A DNA stretch of 64,000 nucleotides from Megachile rotundata (GCF_050947335.1 NW_027473521.1:186001-250000); one strand, 5' to 3'. Positions 16,002-26,130 are shown, numbered from the stretch's first letter. Program-made: numbers and translations. The notes: generated from the letters alone by a model not told the origin.

Positions 16002-16039
16002 ATTGGGCAGTTGCGTACGATCGGCAGTACGATTAAGTA

Positions 16040-16045
16040 AATAAA
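16040..16045 (+). promoter_or_regulatory. AATAAA polyadenylation signal, 5' LTR copy
   Basis: AATAAA lies inside TAAATAAAGAAAAG. It is the same sequence as the functional candidate in the 3' LTR at 21283-21288. In the 5' LTR it would have to be bypassed if the RNA starts upstream at 15999; if the RNA starts at about 16065 it would lie outside the transcript. Confidence 0.5.
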
Positions 16046-16085
16046 GAAAAGCATCTTTATGTTCAGTGCATTCCTGATTATTTTT

Positions 16086-16154
16086 ATGTTTAACCCTCCA
16101 CCCTTATCTACTACAGCTTCAGAAGTGGGATACAGACAAGCGTGCTGTATATAA
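16086..16154 (+). CDS. Short upstream ORF spanning the LTR-leader border
   Basis: An ATG at 16086 opens 22 codons and closes with TAA at 16152-16154, running from the LTR across 16115 into the leader. It would be the first ATG of an RNA starting at the TCAGT at 16063. It is probably not a functional protein but could reduce initiation at the gag-pol ATG. Peptide significance is unknown. Confidence 0.2.
   Translation: MFNPPPLSTTASEVGYRQACCI
16119..16131 (+). promoter_or_regulatory. Candidate primer binding site (tRNA-Leu-like)
   Basis: TCAGAAGTGGGAT starts 3 nt after the LTR. It resembles the complement of the acceptor/T-arm 3' end of eukaryotic tRNA-Leu, from memory of tRNA-Leu sequences. 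The usual TGG that pairs with the tRNA CCA end is absent: the five bases before it are CAGCT. Priming by this tRNA would therefore be offset or incomplete. Position directly after the 5' LTR is the main support. Confidence 0.45.
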
Positions 16155-16280
16155 TTTCATAAACTTTATTGTAGTGAGTAAGACAAACGTGTTGTGTAAT
16201 TTCGTAAACTTTATTACAGTGATTCAGACAAACGTTATAAACTTCATTATAGTGACTAAGTGACTTTATGGTAGTGATAA
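16135..16280 (+). repeat. Imperfect tandem repeats in the element leader
   Basis: Roughly 45-bp units begin with GACAAGCGT or GACAAACGT and continue with AAACTTTATT and a GTAGTGA-like end. Copies are 16135-16181 (47 bp), 16182-16226 (45 bp) and a shortened 16227-16259, followed by a further partial unit to about 16280. They lie between the presumed primer site and the gag-pol start. A packaging or translation-control role is possible but not shown. Confidence 0.75.
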
Positions 16281-16315
16281 GTGTGTTAATTTTTTTAAGT
16301 GACAATTTCAATTAA
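16268..16315 (+). CDS. 15-codon upstream ORF just before gag-pol
   Basis: ATG at 16268 is followed by 14 further codons and a TAA at 16313-16315. It lies out of frame with gag-pol and ends 11 nt before the gag-pol ATG at 16327. That spacing would suit reinitiation or translational damping, which is an inference. The encoded peptide is hydrophobic and not recognised. Confidence 0.25.
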   Translation: MVVISVLIFLSDNFN

Positions 16316-16326
16316 ATTAAGGAACA

Positions 16327-19300
16327 ATGACGACATTAAATGACATTCCAATTATTTGTGAAAACTTGCGCAAAGGGCCGACGAAAGCAATTCGTGCATT
16401 GTATAAATTTATTTGTGGTAACGAGGGCGATCGCAATAATCGAAAATATTTGCGTAAATTTTCTGGACTTGGATTCGAAGCAGGGTCCAAAGAATTTGCC
16501 GAAAAAGTGGCATGGGCGGTCACAACCTTTAGTTTAGGTGAATTGGTGGCTATATGTACTATATTAAATATTGATTTTACGGGACAGAATGAGGAAGTAG
16601 CACATCGGGTTTGCGGACATTTGGTGGATCCAAATCGATTAAAAGTGGCTAGTGATTCGACCATTTCAGAGTCAGAAGATTCGGAAGACGAGGCAATGGA
16701 CGAAACAATCCAACGGTTTCCTGCGAACACGAGTGCGCGACCAGTGCCCGCGAAAAATCCATTACAGACAGATTTAGTGCCACTGAATATTAGAAATGAT
16801 AGTGAAATACCAAAATTTACGTTGAATTTCCGCGATATTGAGGACTCCATCCGGGAATTTAACGGGTCGGATGGATATCCGGTAGAAACTTGGATCCGAG
16901 ATTTTGAGGATAATGCCGAGTTGTTGGGTTGGTCAGAGTTGCAAAAATTATTGTTTGCGAAAAGATGCTTAGCTGGTTTGGCAAAATTATTTATCCAGGG
17001 CGAGCGAGCCATTACGACGTGGACGAAATTCAAATCCCTATTGTTGGAAGAATTTTCGTCGAGGATAAATAGCGCACAACTACATCGAATGTTGCGTAGC
17101 CGGAAAATGCGACGGGACGAATCGGTCCACGAATATTTTCTAGTGATGAAGGAAATCGCTGCGAGAGGCTACATCGAAGCCGAAGCATTAATACAGTATA
17201 TCGTCGACGGAATTCCCGACGATCCCATTAGAAAAGCCCAACTTTACGAGGCAACAGATTTAAGCGCACTAAAAAACAAATTAAAAATTTACGACAGAAT
17301 CCGTGGTTTGAATCATCCACCAGCAAGGAAAACTATACCATCGAACCCTGAAATTATGAATAAACCGCCATGCAAAATAAATTATCCGCAAGTGGAATCG
17401 AAGGCACCCAGCAGATGTTTTAATTGCAATGAAACCGGACATTTATATGCAGCGTGTCCGAAGCCGAAAAGGGAACGAGGAACGTGCTACCTATGCGGAG
17501 CGACGGATCACAAGAAACAATTTTGTCCGAAGCGGCCCATGACAGCAAAGGAACGGACCTCACCCCCCGCAAGCACATCGACGACAGCGCATTTAGTGCA
17601 GTTGAATGCAAGTGTGGTGCCGTGCTACGTAATCAAAGCAACATTGAACACTGTGGGTAAGGTAGATGCTGTTTTAGACACAGGTAGCCCTGTATCATTT
17701 TTAATAGACTCTTCAATAAAGCCAAACGTATCCATTAGACCATATCAAGATGACATACAGTTCGAAGGCGTAAATCGAAGTAAAATAAATATTTTAGGTC
17801 GTTTAAAACAAACAGTTTTGGTAGCAGATTGCGCAATTCCAATTGATTTTTATGTTATCGCAGAAAATACCATGAGTTGTGCTTGTTTACTAGGAAGAGA
17901 CTTTATTACTAACGATAGCATAGAAATAACGTTAGGAAAAACAGTACGCGTTCAACGTAAATGTAAGACTGGAAGCGATGATTATCCAGTATCCGAAATT
18001 TTGAAAATTGACACAATTGAGAACGATTCACCGGTTAGCCTTAACATTGATGGAAAAGTAGACTGGGAATCGAAAAACAAAGTTATAAATCTTATTGATA
18101 AATGTTATGTAAAACCAGAGAGACCAGAGTCGCCAATTACAAAATTAGAAATGGAATTAGTTCTTAAAGCGAATCATCAACCATTTTATTATAATCCCAG
18201 ACGATTATCATATTGTGAGAAGAACGCGGTTGAGGAAATTATTAAAAACTTATTGGAAAGGGGAATTATTCGCCCCAGTATGTCCGAATATTGTAGTCCG
18301 ATCGTATTAATTAAGAAAAAGTCTGGACAATATCGAATGGCCGTTGATTATAGAGATCTTAATAAACTAACGTTGCGAGATCATTTTCCAATTCCCAGAA
18401 TAGACGATCAAATTGATCAATTACGAAATAAGAATTATTTTACTCGGTTAGATTTGAAAGACGCATTTCACCACGTTCATATGAAAGAGAATTCAATTCG
18501 ATTTACAGCATTCATTACATTTATGGGACAATATGAATATGTGCGTATGCCTTTTGGCTTATCGAACGGTCCATCATTTTTTATGCGTTTTATTAACAAT
18601 GCTTTTCGGAAATTATTAGATGAACGGAAAATATTAATTTACTTAGATGATATATTAATTGCCACGAAAACAATTGATGAAAATTTAGAAATATTAGAAC
18701 AAGTATTGAATATTATCGTCAGCAATTGTTTAGAATTACGGTTGGAGAAATGTGCTTTTCTTTTAAGCGAAATTGTTTATTTAGGTTACTGTGTAGATTC
18801 ATTAGGTGTTAGGCCGAGTAAAGATAATATTCAAGCCGTATGCGAGTATCCTATACCGAGAAATTACCGGGAATTACAAAGTTTTCTTGGATTAGTCTCC
18901 TATTTTCGTAAATTTATGAGAAACTTTGCGTTGAAAGCAAAACCTTTGTATGATTTATTAAAGTCGAAAGTCTCTTTTCAATGGGATGATGAAATGTTAA
19001 AATGTTTCGAAAATCTAAAAGAATCATTAATGTCCGAACCAGTATTAGCAATTTATTCTCCGAGCGCGGAAACGGAATTACATTGTGATGCAAGTACACA
19101 TGGTTTTGGCTCAGTACTATTGCAAAAACAATTAGACGGAAAATTTCACCCAATCTGTTACTTTAGTAAAAGAGCAACACAAACCGAAGCAAAATATCAT
19201 AGTTTTGAATTAGAAGCATTGGCAATAATTTACTCATTGGAACGTTTTCGAATTTACCTACAGGGAATTACGTTTAAAATTATCACAGATTGCAACAGCT

Positions 19301-20697
19301 TAAAACAAACTTTAGAACGAAAAGAAATAAATCCACGAATTTTAAGATGGTCTCTGATTTTACGAAATTATCAATACACTTTAGAACATCGGCCAGGAGA
19401 TAAATTAAAGCATGCTGATGCATTAAGTCGCGAATTTAGTGTCCTTGTAATTACGGAAAATAGTTTCGAACGCAATTTGGCAATTTTACAGAACCAGGAT
19501 CCCCAAATTAAAAAACTACGGGACGAATTACAAAATAAAGAACATAAATTTTTTGAACTGAATAATGGAATTATTTATAGAAAATTAAATAATAAATTGT
19601 TGTTTTATGTACCGTCATCCATGGAGGATAATATAATTCGAACAAATCACGAAGAAATCGGGCATCAAGGCGTGAACAAAACATTAGATTATTTATCTCG
19701 AGTTTATTGGTTCCCCGGGAGCAGAGAAAAAGTGAAAAACTTTATAATGAACTGTATAAAATGTATCACGTATTCTACTATTGCGAACAGAGTTGAAGGA
19801 AGTTTACAGTGTCCGGATAAAGGTTCGGTACCTTTTTATTGCTTACACATTGATTATTATGGTCCATTAGAACGTACTAGAAATCGTCAAAAGTACATAT
19901 TCGAAATTATCGACGCGTATACAAAATTCGTAAAATTTTACCCGGCAGTTACGACTAATTCCGATGAAGCAATTAGACATTTAAAAACGTATTTTCGAGT
20001 TTATAGCAAACCGCGAAAAATAGTATCAGACCGAGGTAGCGCATTTACTTCTCATAAATTTAAGGAATTTTTAGCGGAATGTGGAATACAACATATTTTA
20101 ATTGCGACAGCAACTCCGCAGGCTAACGGACAAATAGAGCGAATTAACAGATCTTTAACACCGATGTTAGCGAAATTAAGTACGAACACCAGTACATGGA
20201 ATCAGATATTAGAAGATGTTGAATATGCGTTGAATAATAGTATAAATCGAGCCATCGGAGATACGCCAAGTAGATTATTATTCGGTATAAATCAATTAGG
20301 AAATGTTCATGATGACTTACGCGTAATTTTAGAAGAACAAGGTACCAACGACCGTGATTTAAATGCTATAAGAGAAAGAGCAGTTGCGAGAATACAAGCA
20401 TCGAACGAGTATAATAAAAATTATTATGATAAGAGACATAAATCGCCGACGAAGTATGCAGTAGGAGATTATGTTGTCATTAAAAACGTTGATGTAACAC
20501 CCGGCGTCAATAAAAAATTAGTACCTAAATTCAGAGGTCCTTACGAAATTGTTAAAGTCTTAGACAAAAATCGTTACGTTATACGAGATCCGGAAGGACA
20601 TCAATTAACACAATTACCATTCGAAGGTATCTGTTCTCCGGAAAACATGAAAATATGGTCGAAATTAACGGAAGGTGACAACGATAATGACGAATAA
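16327..20697 (+). CDS. Gag-Pol polyprotein of a Ty3/gypsy retrotransposon
   Basis: One frame of 1,456 residues from ATG (context AACAATGA) to TAA. It encodes the particle protein and the enzymes that copy the element RNA and insert the DNA. The Gag half has an acidic SESEDSEDE stretch near residue 115, a retrotransposon-Gag-like helical region around 176-300, and two CCHC knuckles (C364, C367, H372, C377; C387, C390, H395, C400). Then come protease with DTG (451-453) and LLGRD; reverse transcriptase from about 609 with SPIVLIKKK, MPFGLSNGPSFF and YLDD (772-775); RNase H with D921, E961, D988 and D1031; and integrase with the zinc site H1108, H1113, C1143, C1146, the core D1176, D1235, E1271 (35 residues between the last two) and GPY at 1404-1406. 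All catalytic residues I looked for are present. Gag and Pol share a frame with no frameshift or stop between them, so their ratio cannot be set by the usual frameshift. Confidence 0.97.
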   Translation: MTTLNDIPIICENLRKGPTKAIRALYKFICGNEGDRNNRKYLRKFSGLGFEAGSKEFAEKVAWAVTTFSLGELVAICTILNIDFTGQNEEVAHRVCGHLVDPNRLKVASDSTISESEDSEDEAMDETIQRFPANTSARPVPAKNPLQTDLVPLNIRNDSEIPKFTLNFRDIEDSIREFNGSDGYPVETWIRDFEDNAELLGWSELQKLLFAKRCLAGLAKLFIQGERAITTWTKFKSLLLEEFSSRINSAQLHRMLRSRKMRRDESVHEYFLVMKEIAARGYIEAEALIQYIVDGIPDDPIRKAQLYEATDLSALKNKLKIYDRIRGLNHPPARKTIPSNPEIMNKPPCKINYPQVESKAPSRCFNCNETGHLYAACPKPKRERGTCYLCGATDHKKQFCPKRPMTAKERTSPPASTSTTAHLVQLNASVVPCYVIKATLNTVGKVDAVLDTGSPVSFLIDSSIKPNVSIRPYQDDIQFEGVNRSKINILGRLKQTVLVADCAIPIDFYVIAENTMSCACLLGRDFITNDSIEITLGKTVRVQRKCKTGSDDYPVSEILKIDTIENDSPVSLNIDGKVDWESKNKVINLIDKCYVKPERPESPITKLEMELVLKANHQPFYYNPRRLSYCEKNAVEEIIKNLLERGIIRPSMSEYCSPIVLIKKKSGQYRMAVDYRDLNKLTLRDHFPIPRIDDQIDQLRNKNYFTRLDLKDAFHHVHMKENSIRFTAFITFMGQYEYVRMPFGLSNGPSFFMRFINNAFRKLLDERKILIYLDDILIATKTIDENLEILEQVLNIIVSNCLELRLEKCAFLLSEIVYLGYCVDSLGVRPSKDNIQAVCEYPIPRNYRELQSFLGLVSYFRKFMRNFALKAKPLYDLLKSKVSFQWDDEMLKCFENLKESLMSEPVLAIYSPSAETELHCDASTHGFGSVLLQKQLDGKFHPICYFSKRATQTEAKYHSFELEALAIIYSLERFRIYLQGITFKIITDCNSLKQTLERKEINPRILRWSLILRNYQYTLEHRPGDKLKHADALSREFSVLVITENSFERNLAILQNQDPQIKKLRDELQNKEHKFFELNNGIIYRKLNNKLLFYVPSSMEDNIIRTNHEEIGHQGVNKTLDYLSRVYWFPGSREKVKNFIMNCIKCITYSTIANRVEGSLQCPDKGSVPFYCLHIDYYGPLERTRNRQKYIFEIIDAYTKFVKFYPAVTTNSDEAIRHLKTYFRVYSKPRKIVSDRGSAFTSHKFKEFLAECGIQHILIATATPQANGQIERINRSLTPMLAKLSTNTSTWNQILEDVEYALNNSINRAIGDTPSRLLFGINQLGNVHDDLRVILEEQGTNDRDLNAIRERAVARIQASNEYNKNYYDKRHKSPTKYAVGDYVVIKNVDVTPGVNKKLVPKFRGPYEIVKVLDKNRYVIRDPEGHQLTQLPFEGICSPENMKIWSKLTEGDNDNDE

Positions 20698-21133
20698 GAG
20701 TGTGTGTATATAATGTATATATATTTGCGCTTTTCATTTATTTTGTACATATGTGTATATATTTTTATAGGTTATAAGATAGATATAGTTCATAGAATGT
20801 AGATATCACCAAAATCCATTATAGTTTTGTAAGCGTGTTGTGAAAGCACATGCCGAAGCTCGACTGTTCCTGAAATTATTAACGATTACTTTATGTTTTA
20901 TGTAGCTATCTGCCCTTATGTTACTCATTACGCTGAAAATCTCTTATATTCATCTTACGAATTATGAATACCTTATGTACTCACCTTATGTATTCGCCTT
21001 ATGTACTTACCTTATGTACTTACTTTATGTACTTACCTTATGTCACTATGTTATAAATTTATGTTGGAGATATTTACGTATTTAAACAAATATGATTTGA
21101 CGATTGAGGTCAATCGAAGGTCAGGATTGGCCG
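20698..21133 (+). other. 3' untranslated region of the element
   Basis: The 436 bp between the gag-pol stop and the 3' LTR hold no ORF of note, so no env gene or env remnant is present. The start is AT-rich with TATATA runs; the middle holds the 13-bp repeats. The last bases before the LTR read GAAGGTCAGGATTGGCCG, which is not a clean polypurine tract, so the plus-strand primer site is not evident. Confidence 0.85.
20971..21048 (+). repeat. Six tandem 13-bp repeats in the element 3' UTR
   Basis: Six consecutive 13-bp units of the form CCTTATGTACTTA start at 20971, 20984, 20997, 21010, 21023 and 21036. The third and fourth are identical; the others differ by one to four bases. A related CCTTATGTTACTCA lies just upstream near 20914. 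Likely slippage-generated; no function is evident. Confidence 0.93.
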
Positions 21134-21358
21134 AATTATAGTATTAGGTACGTAGTAGAGTGTTCCCCCGATCGGTGAAGGGGGAGAATTCGGCGAAACG
21201 ACGTCGCCGTTCGGCAACGTCGAAGAGTCGAGCTGGAGGTCAGTATTGGGCAGTTGCGTACGATCGGCAGTACGATTAAGTAAATAAAGAAAAGCATCTT
21301 TATGTTCAGTGCATTCCTGATTATTTTTATGTTTAACCCTCCACCCTTATCTACTACA
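21134..21358 (+). repeat. 3' LTR of the retrotransposon
   Basis: A 225-bp copy of 15891-16115 with no difference seen. It ends CTACTACA, and satellite resumes at once with CTATCTCAAATTATTAGCC. Identity of the two LTRs implies very little time since insertion, or recent gene conversion. It should supply the RNA 3' end. Confidence 0.95.
21283..21288 (+). terminator. AATAAA polyadenylation signal, 3' LTR copy
   Basis: AATAAA in the 3' LTR is the only good candidate for 3' end formation of the element RNA. The T-rich TTATTTTTATG about 32 nt downstream could act as the downstream element. Motif reading only. Confidence 0.55.
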
Positions 21359-24300
21359 CTATCTCAAATTATTAGCCATATTATGCATATATGACCGATA
21401 GAACGACAACTACTATACTCATTACTCTTATTATTATCAATCTAACTCATATTATTAGCCATATTATGCTTATATGATCGATAGAACGACAATTACTATA
21501 CTCATTTCTCTTATTTTTATCAATCTAACTCATATTATTAGCCATATTATGCATATATGACCGATAGAACGACAACTACTATACTCATTACTCTTATTAT
21601 TATCAATCTAACTCATATTATTAGCCATATTATGCTTATATGATCGATAGAACGACAATTACTATACTCATTTCTCTTATTTTTATCAATCTAACTCATA
21701 TTATTAGCCATATTATGCATATATGACCGATAGAACGACAATTACTATACTCATTACTCTTATTATTATCAATTTAACTCATAGTATTAACCTAATTATG
21801 CTTATATGAGCAATAGAACTGCAATTACTATACCTATTACTCTTATTATTATCAATCTAACTCATATTATTAGCCATATTATGCTTATATGAGCAATAGA
21901 ACTACAATTACTATACTTATTACACTCACTATTATCAATCCAACTCATATTATTAACCATATTATGCAGATATGATCGATAGGACGACAATTACTATACT
22001 TATTACTCTTATTATTATCCATCTATCTCATATTATTAGCCATATTATGGTTATATGATCGAGAGAACGACAATTACTCTACTTATTACTCTTATAATTA
22101 TCAATCTAACTCATATTATTAACCATATTATGCAGATATTAGCGATAGAACTACAATTGCTATACTCATTACTCTTATTATTATCAATCTAACTCATATT
22201 ATTAGCCATATTATGCTCATATGATCGATAGGACGACAATTACTATACTCACTCCTCTTATTATTATCAATCTAACTCATATTATTAGCCATATTATGCT
22301 TATATGATCGATAGAACGACAATTACTATACTTATTACTCTTATTATTATCAATCTAACTCATATTATTAACCAAATTATGCAGATGTGATCGATAGGAC
22401 GACAATTACTATACTTATTACTCTTATTATTATCCATCTATCTCATATTATTCGCCATATTATGGTTATATGATCGAGAGAACGACAATTACTCTACTTA
22501 TTACTCTTATTATTATCAATCTAACTCATACTATTAGCCATATTATGCTTATATGATCGACAGAACGACAATTACTATACTGATTACACTCACTATTATC
22601 AGTCTAACTCATATTATTAGCCATATTATGCTTATATGATCGATAGAACGACAATTACTATACTCATTTCTCTTATTATTATCAATCTAACTCATATTAT
22701 TAGCCATATTATGCATATATGACCGATAGAACGACAATTACTATACTCATTACTCTTATTATTATCAATCTAACTCATATTATTAGCCATATTAGGCTTA
22801 TATGATCGATAGGACGACAATTACTATACTCACTCCTCTTATTATTATCAATCTAACTCATATTATTAGCCATATTATGCTTATATGATCGATAGAACGA
22901 CAATTACTATACTTATTACTCTTATTATTATCAATCTAACTCATATTATTAGCCATATTATGCTTATATGATTGATAGGACGACAATTAGTATACTCACT
23001 CCTCTTCTTATTATCAATGTAACTCATATTATTAGCCATATTATGCTTATATGATCGATAGAACGACAATTACTATACTTATTACTCTTATTATTATCAA
23101 TCTAACTCATATTATTAGCCATATTATGCTTATATGAGCAATAGAACTACAATTACTATTCTTATTACTCTTATAATTATCAATCTAACTCATATTATTA
23201 GCCATATTATGCTCATATGATCGATAGAACGACAATTACTATACTCATTACTCTAATTATTATCAATCTAACTCACATTATTAGCCATATTATGCTTCTA
23301 TGATCGATAGAACGACAATTACTATACTCACTACTCTTATTATTATCAATCTAAGTCATATTATTAGCCATATTATGCTTATATGATCGATAGAACTACA
23401 TTTACTATACTTATTACGCTTATTATTATCAATCTAACTCATATTATTAACCAAATTATGCAGATATGATCGATAGAACGACAATTACTATACTTATTAC
23501 TCTTATTATTATCAATCTAACTCATATTATTAGCCATATTATGCTTATATGAGCAATAGAACTACAATTACTATACTTATTACACTCACTATTATCAATC
23601 TAACTCATATTATTAACCATATTATGCAAATATGATAGATAGGACGACAATTACTATACTTATTACTCTTATTATTATCAATCTACCTCATATTATTAGC
23701 CATATTATGCTTATATGATCGATAGAACGACAACTACTATACTTTTTACTCTTGTTATTATCAATCTAACTCATATTATTAGCCATATTATGCTTATATG
23801 ATCGATAGAACGGCAATTACTATATTCATTACTCTTATTATTATCAATCTAACGCATATTATTAACCATATTATGCTTATATGAGCAATAGAACTACAAT
23901 TACTATACTTATTACACTCACTATTATCAATCTAACTCATATTAATAACCATATTATGCAGATATGATCGATAGGACGACAATTACTATACTTATTACTC
24001 TTATTATTATCCATCTATCTCAAATTATTAGCCATATTATGCATATATGACCGATAGAACGACAACTACTATACTCATTACTCTTATTATTATCAATCTA
24101 ACTCATATTATTAGCCATATTATGCTTATATGATCGATAGAACGACAATTACTATACTCATTTCTCTTATTTTTATCAATCTAACTCATATTATTAGCCA
24201 TATTATGCATATATGACCGATAGAACGACAACTACTATACTCATTACTCTTATTATTATCAATCTAACTCATATTATTAGCCATATTATGCTTATATGAT

Positions 24301-26130
24301 CGATAGAACGACAATTACTATACTCATTTCTCTTATTTTTATCAATCTAACTCATATTATTAGCCATATTATGCATATATGACCGATAGAACGACAATTA
24401 CTATACTCATTACTCTTATTATTATCAATTTAACTCATAGTATTAACCTAATTATGCTTATATGAGCAATAGAACTGCAATTACTATACCTATTACTCTT
24501 ATTATTATCAATCTAACTCATATTATTAGCCATATTATGCTTATATGAGCAATAGAACTACAATAACTATACTTATTACACTCACTATTATCAATCCAAC
24601 TCATATTATTAACCATATTATGCAGATATGATCGATAGGACGACAATTACTATACTTATTACTCTTATTATTATCCATCTATCTCATATTATTAGCCATA
24701 TTATGGTTATATGATCGAGAGAACGACAATTACTCTACTTATTACTCTTATAATTATCAATCTAACTCATATTATTAACCATATTATGCAGATATTAGCG
24801 ATAGAACTACAATTGCTATACTCATTACTCTTATTATTATCAATCTAACTCATATTATTAGCCATATTATGCTCATATGATCGATAGGACGACAATTACT
24901 ATACTCACTCCTCTTATTATTATCAATCTAACTCATATTGTTAGCCATATTATGCTTATATGATCGATAGAACGACAATTACTATACTTATTACTCTTAT
25001 TATTATCAATCTAACTCATATTATTAACCAAATTATGCAGATGTGATCGATAGGACGACAATTACTATACTTATTACTCTTATTATTATCCATCTATCTC
25101 ATATTATTCGCCATATTATGGTTATATGATCGAGAGAACGACAATTACTCTACTTATTACTCTTATTATTATCAATCTAACTCATACTATTAGCCATATT
25201 ATGCTTATATGATCGACAGAACGACAATTACTATACTGATTACACTCACTATTATCAGTCTAACTCATATTATTAGCCATATTATGCTTATATGATCGAT
25301 AGAACGACAATTACTATACTCATTTCTCTTATTATTATCAATCTAACTCATATTATTAGCCATATTATGCATATATGACCGATAGAACGACAATTACTAT
25401 ACTCATTACTCTTATTATTATCAATCTAACTCATATTATTAGCCATATTAGGCTTATATGATCGATAGGACGACAATTACTATACTCACTCCTCTTATTA
25501 TTATCAATCTAACTCATATTATTAGCCATATTATGCTTATATGATCGATAGAACGACAATTACTATACTTATTACTCTTATTATTATCAATCTAACTCAT
25601 ATTATTAGCCATATTATGCTTATATGATTGATAGGACGACAATTAGTATACTCACTCCTCTTCTTATTATCAATGTAACTCATATTATTAGCCATATTAT
25701 GCTTATATGATCGATAGAACGACAATTACTATACTTATTACTCTTATTATTATCAATCTAACTCATATTATTAGCCATATTATGCTTATATGAGCAATAG
25801 AACTACAATTACTATTCTTATTACTCTTATAATTATCAATCTAACTCATATTATTAGCCATATTATGCTCATATGATCGATAGAACGACAATTACTATAC
25901 TCATTACTCTAATTATTATCAATCTAACTCACATTATTAGCCATATTATGCTTCTATGATCGATAGAACGACAATTACTATACTCACTACTCTTATTATT
26001 ATCAATCTAAGTCATATTATTAGCCATATTATGCTTATATGATCGATAGAACTACATTTACTATACTTATTACGCTTATTATTATCAATCTAACTCATAT
26101 TATTAACCAAATTATGCAGATATGATCGAT
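21359..26130 (+). repeat. Tandem 32-monomer block (2,656 bp) next to the element
   Basis: The satellite from 21359 recurs from 24015 at an offset of 2,656 bp (32 x 83). Both copies start CTATCTCAAATTATTAGCC followed by a GCATATATGACCG monomer with ACAACTAC. They run in parallel (for example GCAATAGAACTACAATTACTA at about 23130-23150 and about 25786-25806) until about 26130, where the second copy changes to CCATCTATCTCATATTATTCGCC. Confidence 0.85.
24011..24020 (+). other. Unoccupied paralog of the retrotransposon target site
   Basis: The roughly 530 bp before 24015 match the element's left flank (about 15350-15890), and the sequence from 24015 matches its right flank (21359 onward). Here CCATCTATCT is continuous. 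It is therefore an internal empty-site control: the occupied site reads CCATC, element, CTATCT, which duplicates one base at most. Confidence 0.85.

Larger units (their letters stand above)
15891..16115 (+). repeat. 5' LTR of the retrotransposon
   Basis: A 225-bp direct repeat of 21134-21358, identical at every base on reading. Limits are set by where the two copies stop matching: upstream C versus G before AATTATAG, downstream GCTTC versus CTATC after CTACTACA. It is far richer in G+C than the satellite. It can form three short hairpins: TCCCCC/GGGGGA (15921-15926 with 15937-15942), CGGCGA/TCGCCG (15948-15953 with 15961-15966), and CGTAC/GTACG around 16015-16032. It should hold the promoter and the start of the RNA. 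The outer 5' end is AATT, not TG. An inverted match to the 3' end (GTAGTAGA at 15909-15916 versus TCTACTAC at 16107-16114) lies 18 nt inside the 5' edge, which leaves the functional LTR start uncertain. Confidence 0.95.
15891..21358 (+). mobile_element. Intact Ty3/gypsy-type LTR retrotransposon
   Basis: A 5,468-bp insertion in the satellite. In order it has a 225-bp LTR (15891-16115), a leader (16116-16326), one gag-pol frame (16327-20697), a 3' untranslated region (20698-21133) and a 225-bp LTR (21134-21358). The order RT, RNase H, integrase places it in Ty3/gypsy (Metaviridae). There is no env: only 436 bp separate Pol from the 3' LTR. Identical LTRs and an unbroken frame indicate a recent insertion that may still be competent. 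The left flank ends ...ATCCATC and the right flank begins CTATCTC, which share only a C with the unoccupied paralog at 24011-24020, so no normal 4-6 bp target duplication is visible. It is the only copy in the window. The clade within Ty3/gypsy is not resolved. Confidence 0.97.

Noticed and set aside
16111..17033. Minus-strand reading frames of 66 and 238 codons over the leader and gag
   Set aside because: They lie antisense to the leader and the Gag region, have no recognisable domain, and are shadows of the gag-pol frame.
17420..19153. Other short frames over the knuckle and RT regions, both strands
   Set aside because: They overlap catalytic or zinc-knuckle coding sequence in another frame and show no protein-like features.
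20698..21133. Possible env gene or remnant after pol
   Set aside because: Only 436 bp, AT-rich, no open frame, no signal peptide or membrane segment.
21100..21133. Polypurine tract before the 3' LTR
   Set aside because: GAAGGTCAGGATTGGCCG is interrupted by several pyrimidines; not strong enough to annotate.
15891..21358. Two independent solo LTRs flanking a host gene
   Set aside because: The intervening frame is a complete Gag-Pol with RT and integrase, and the LTRs are identical direct repeats at its ends.
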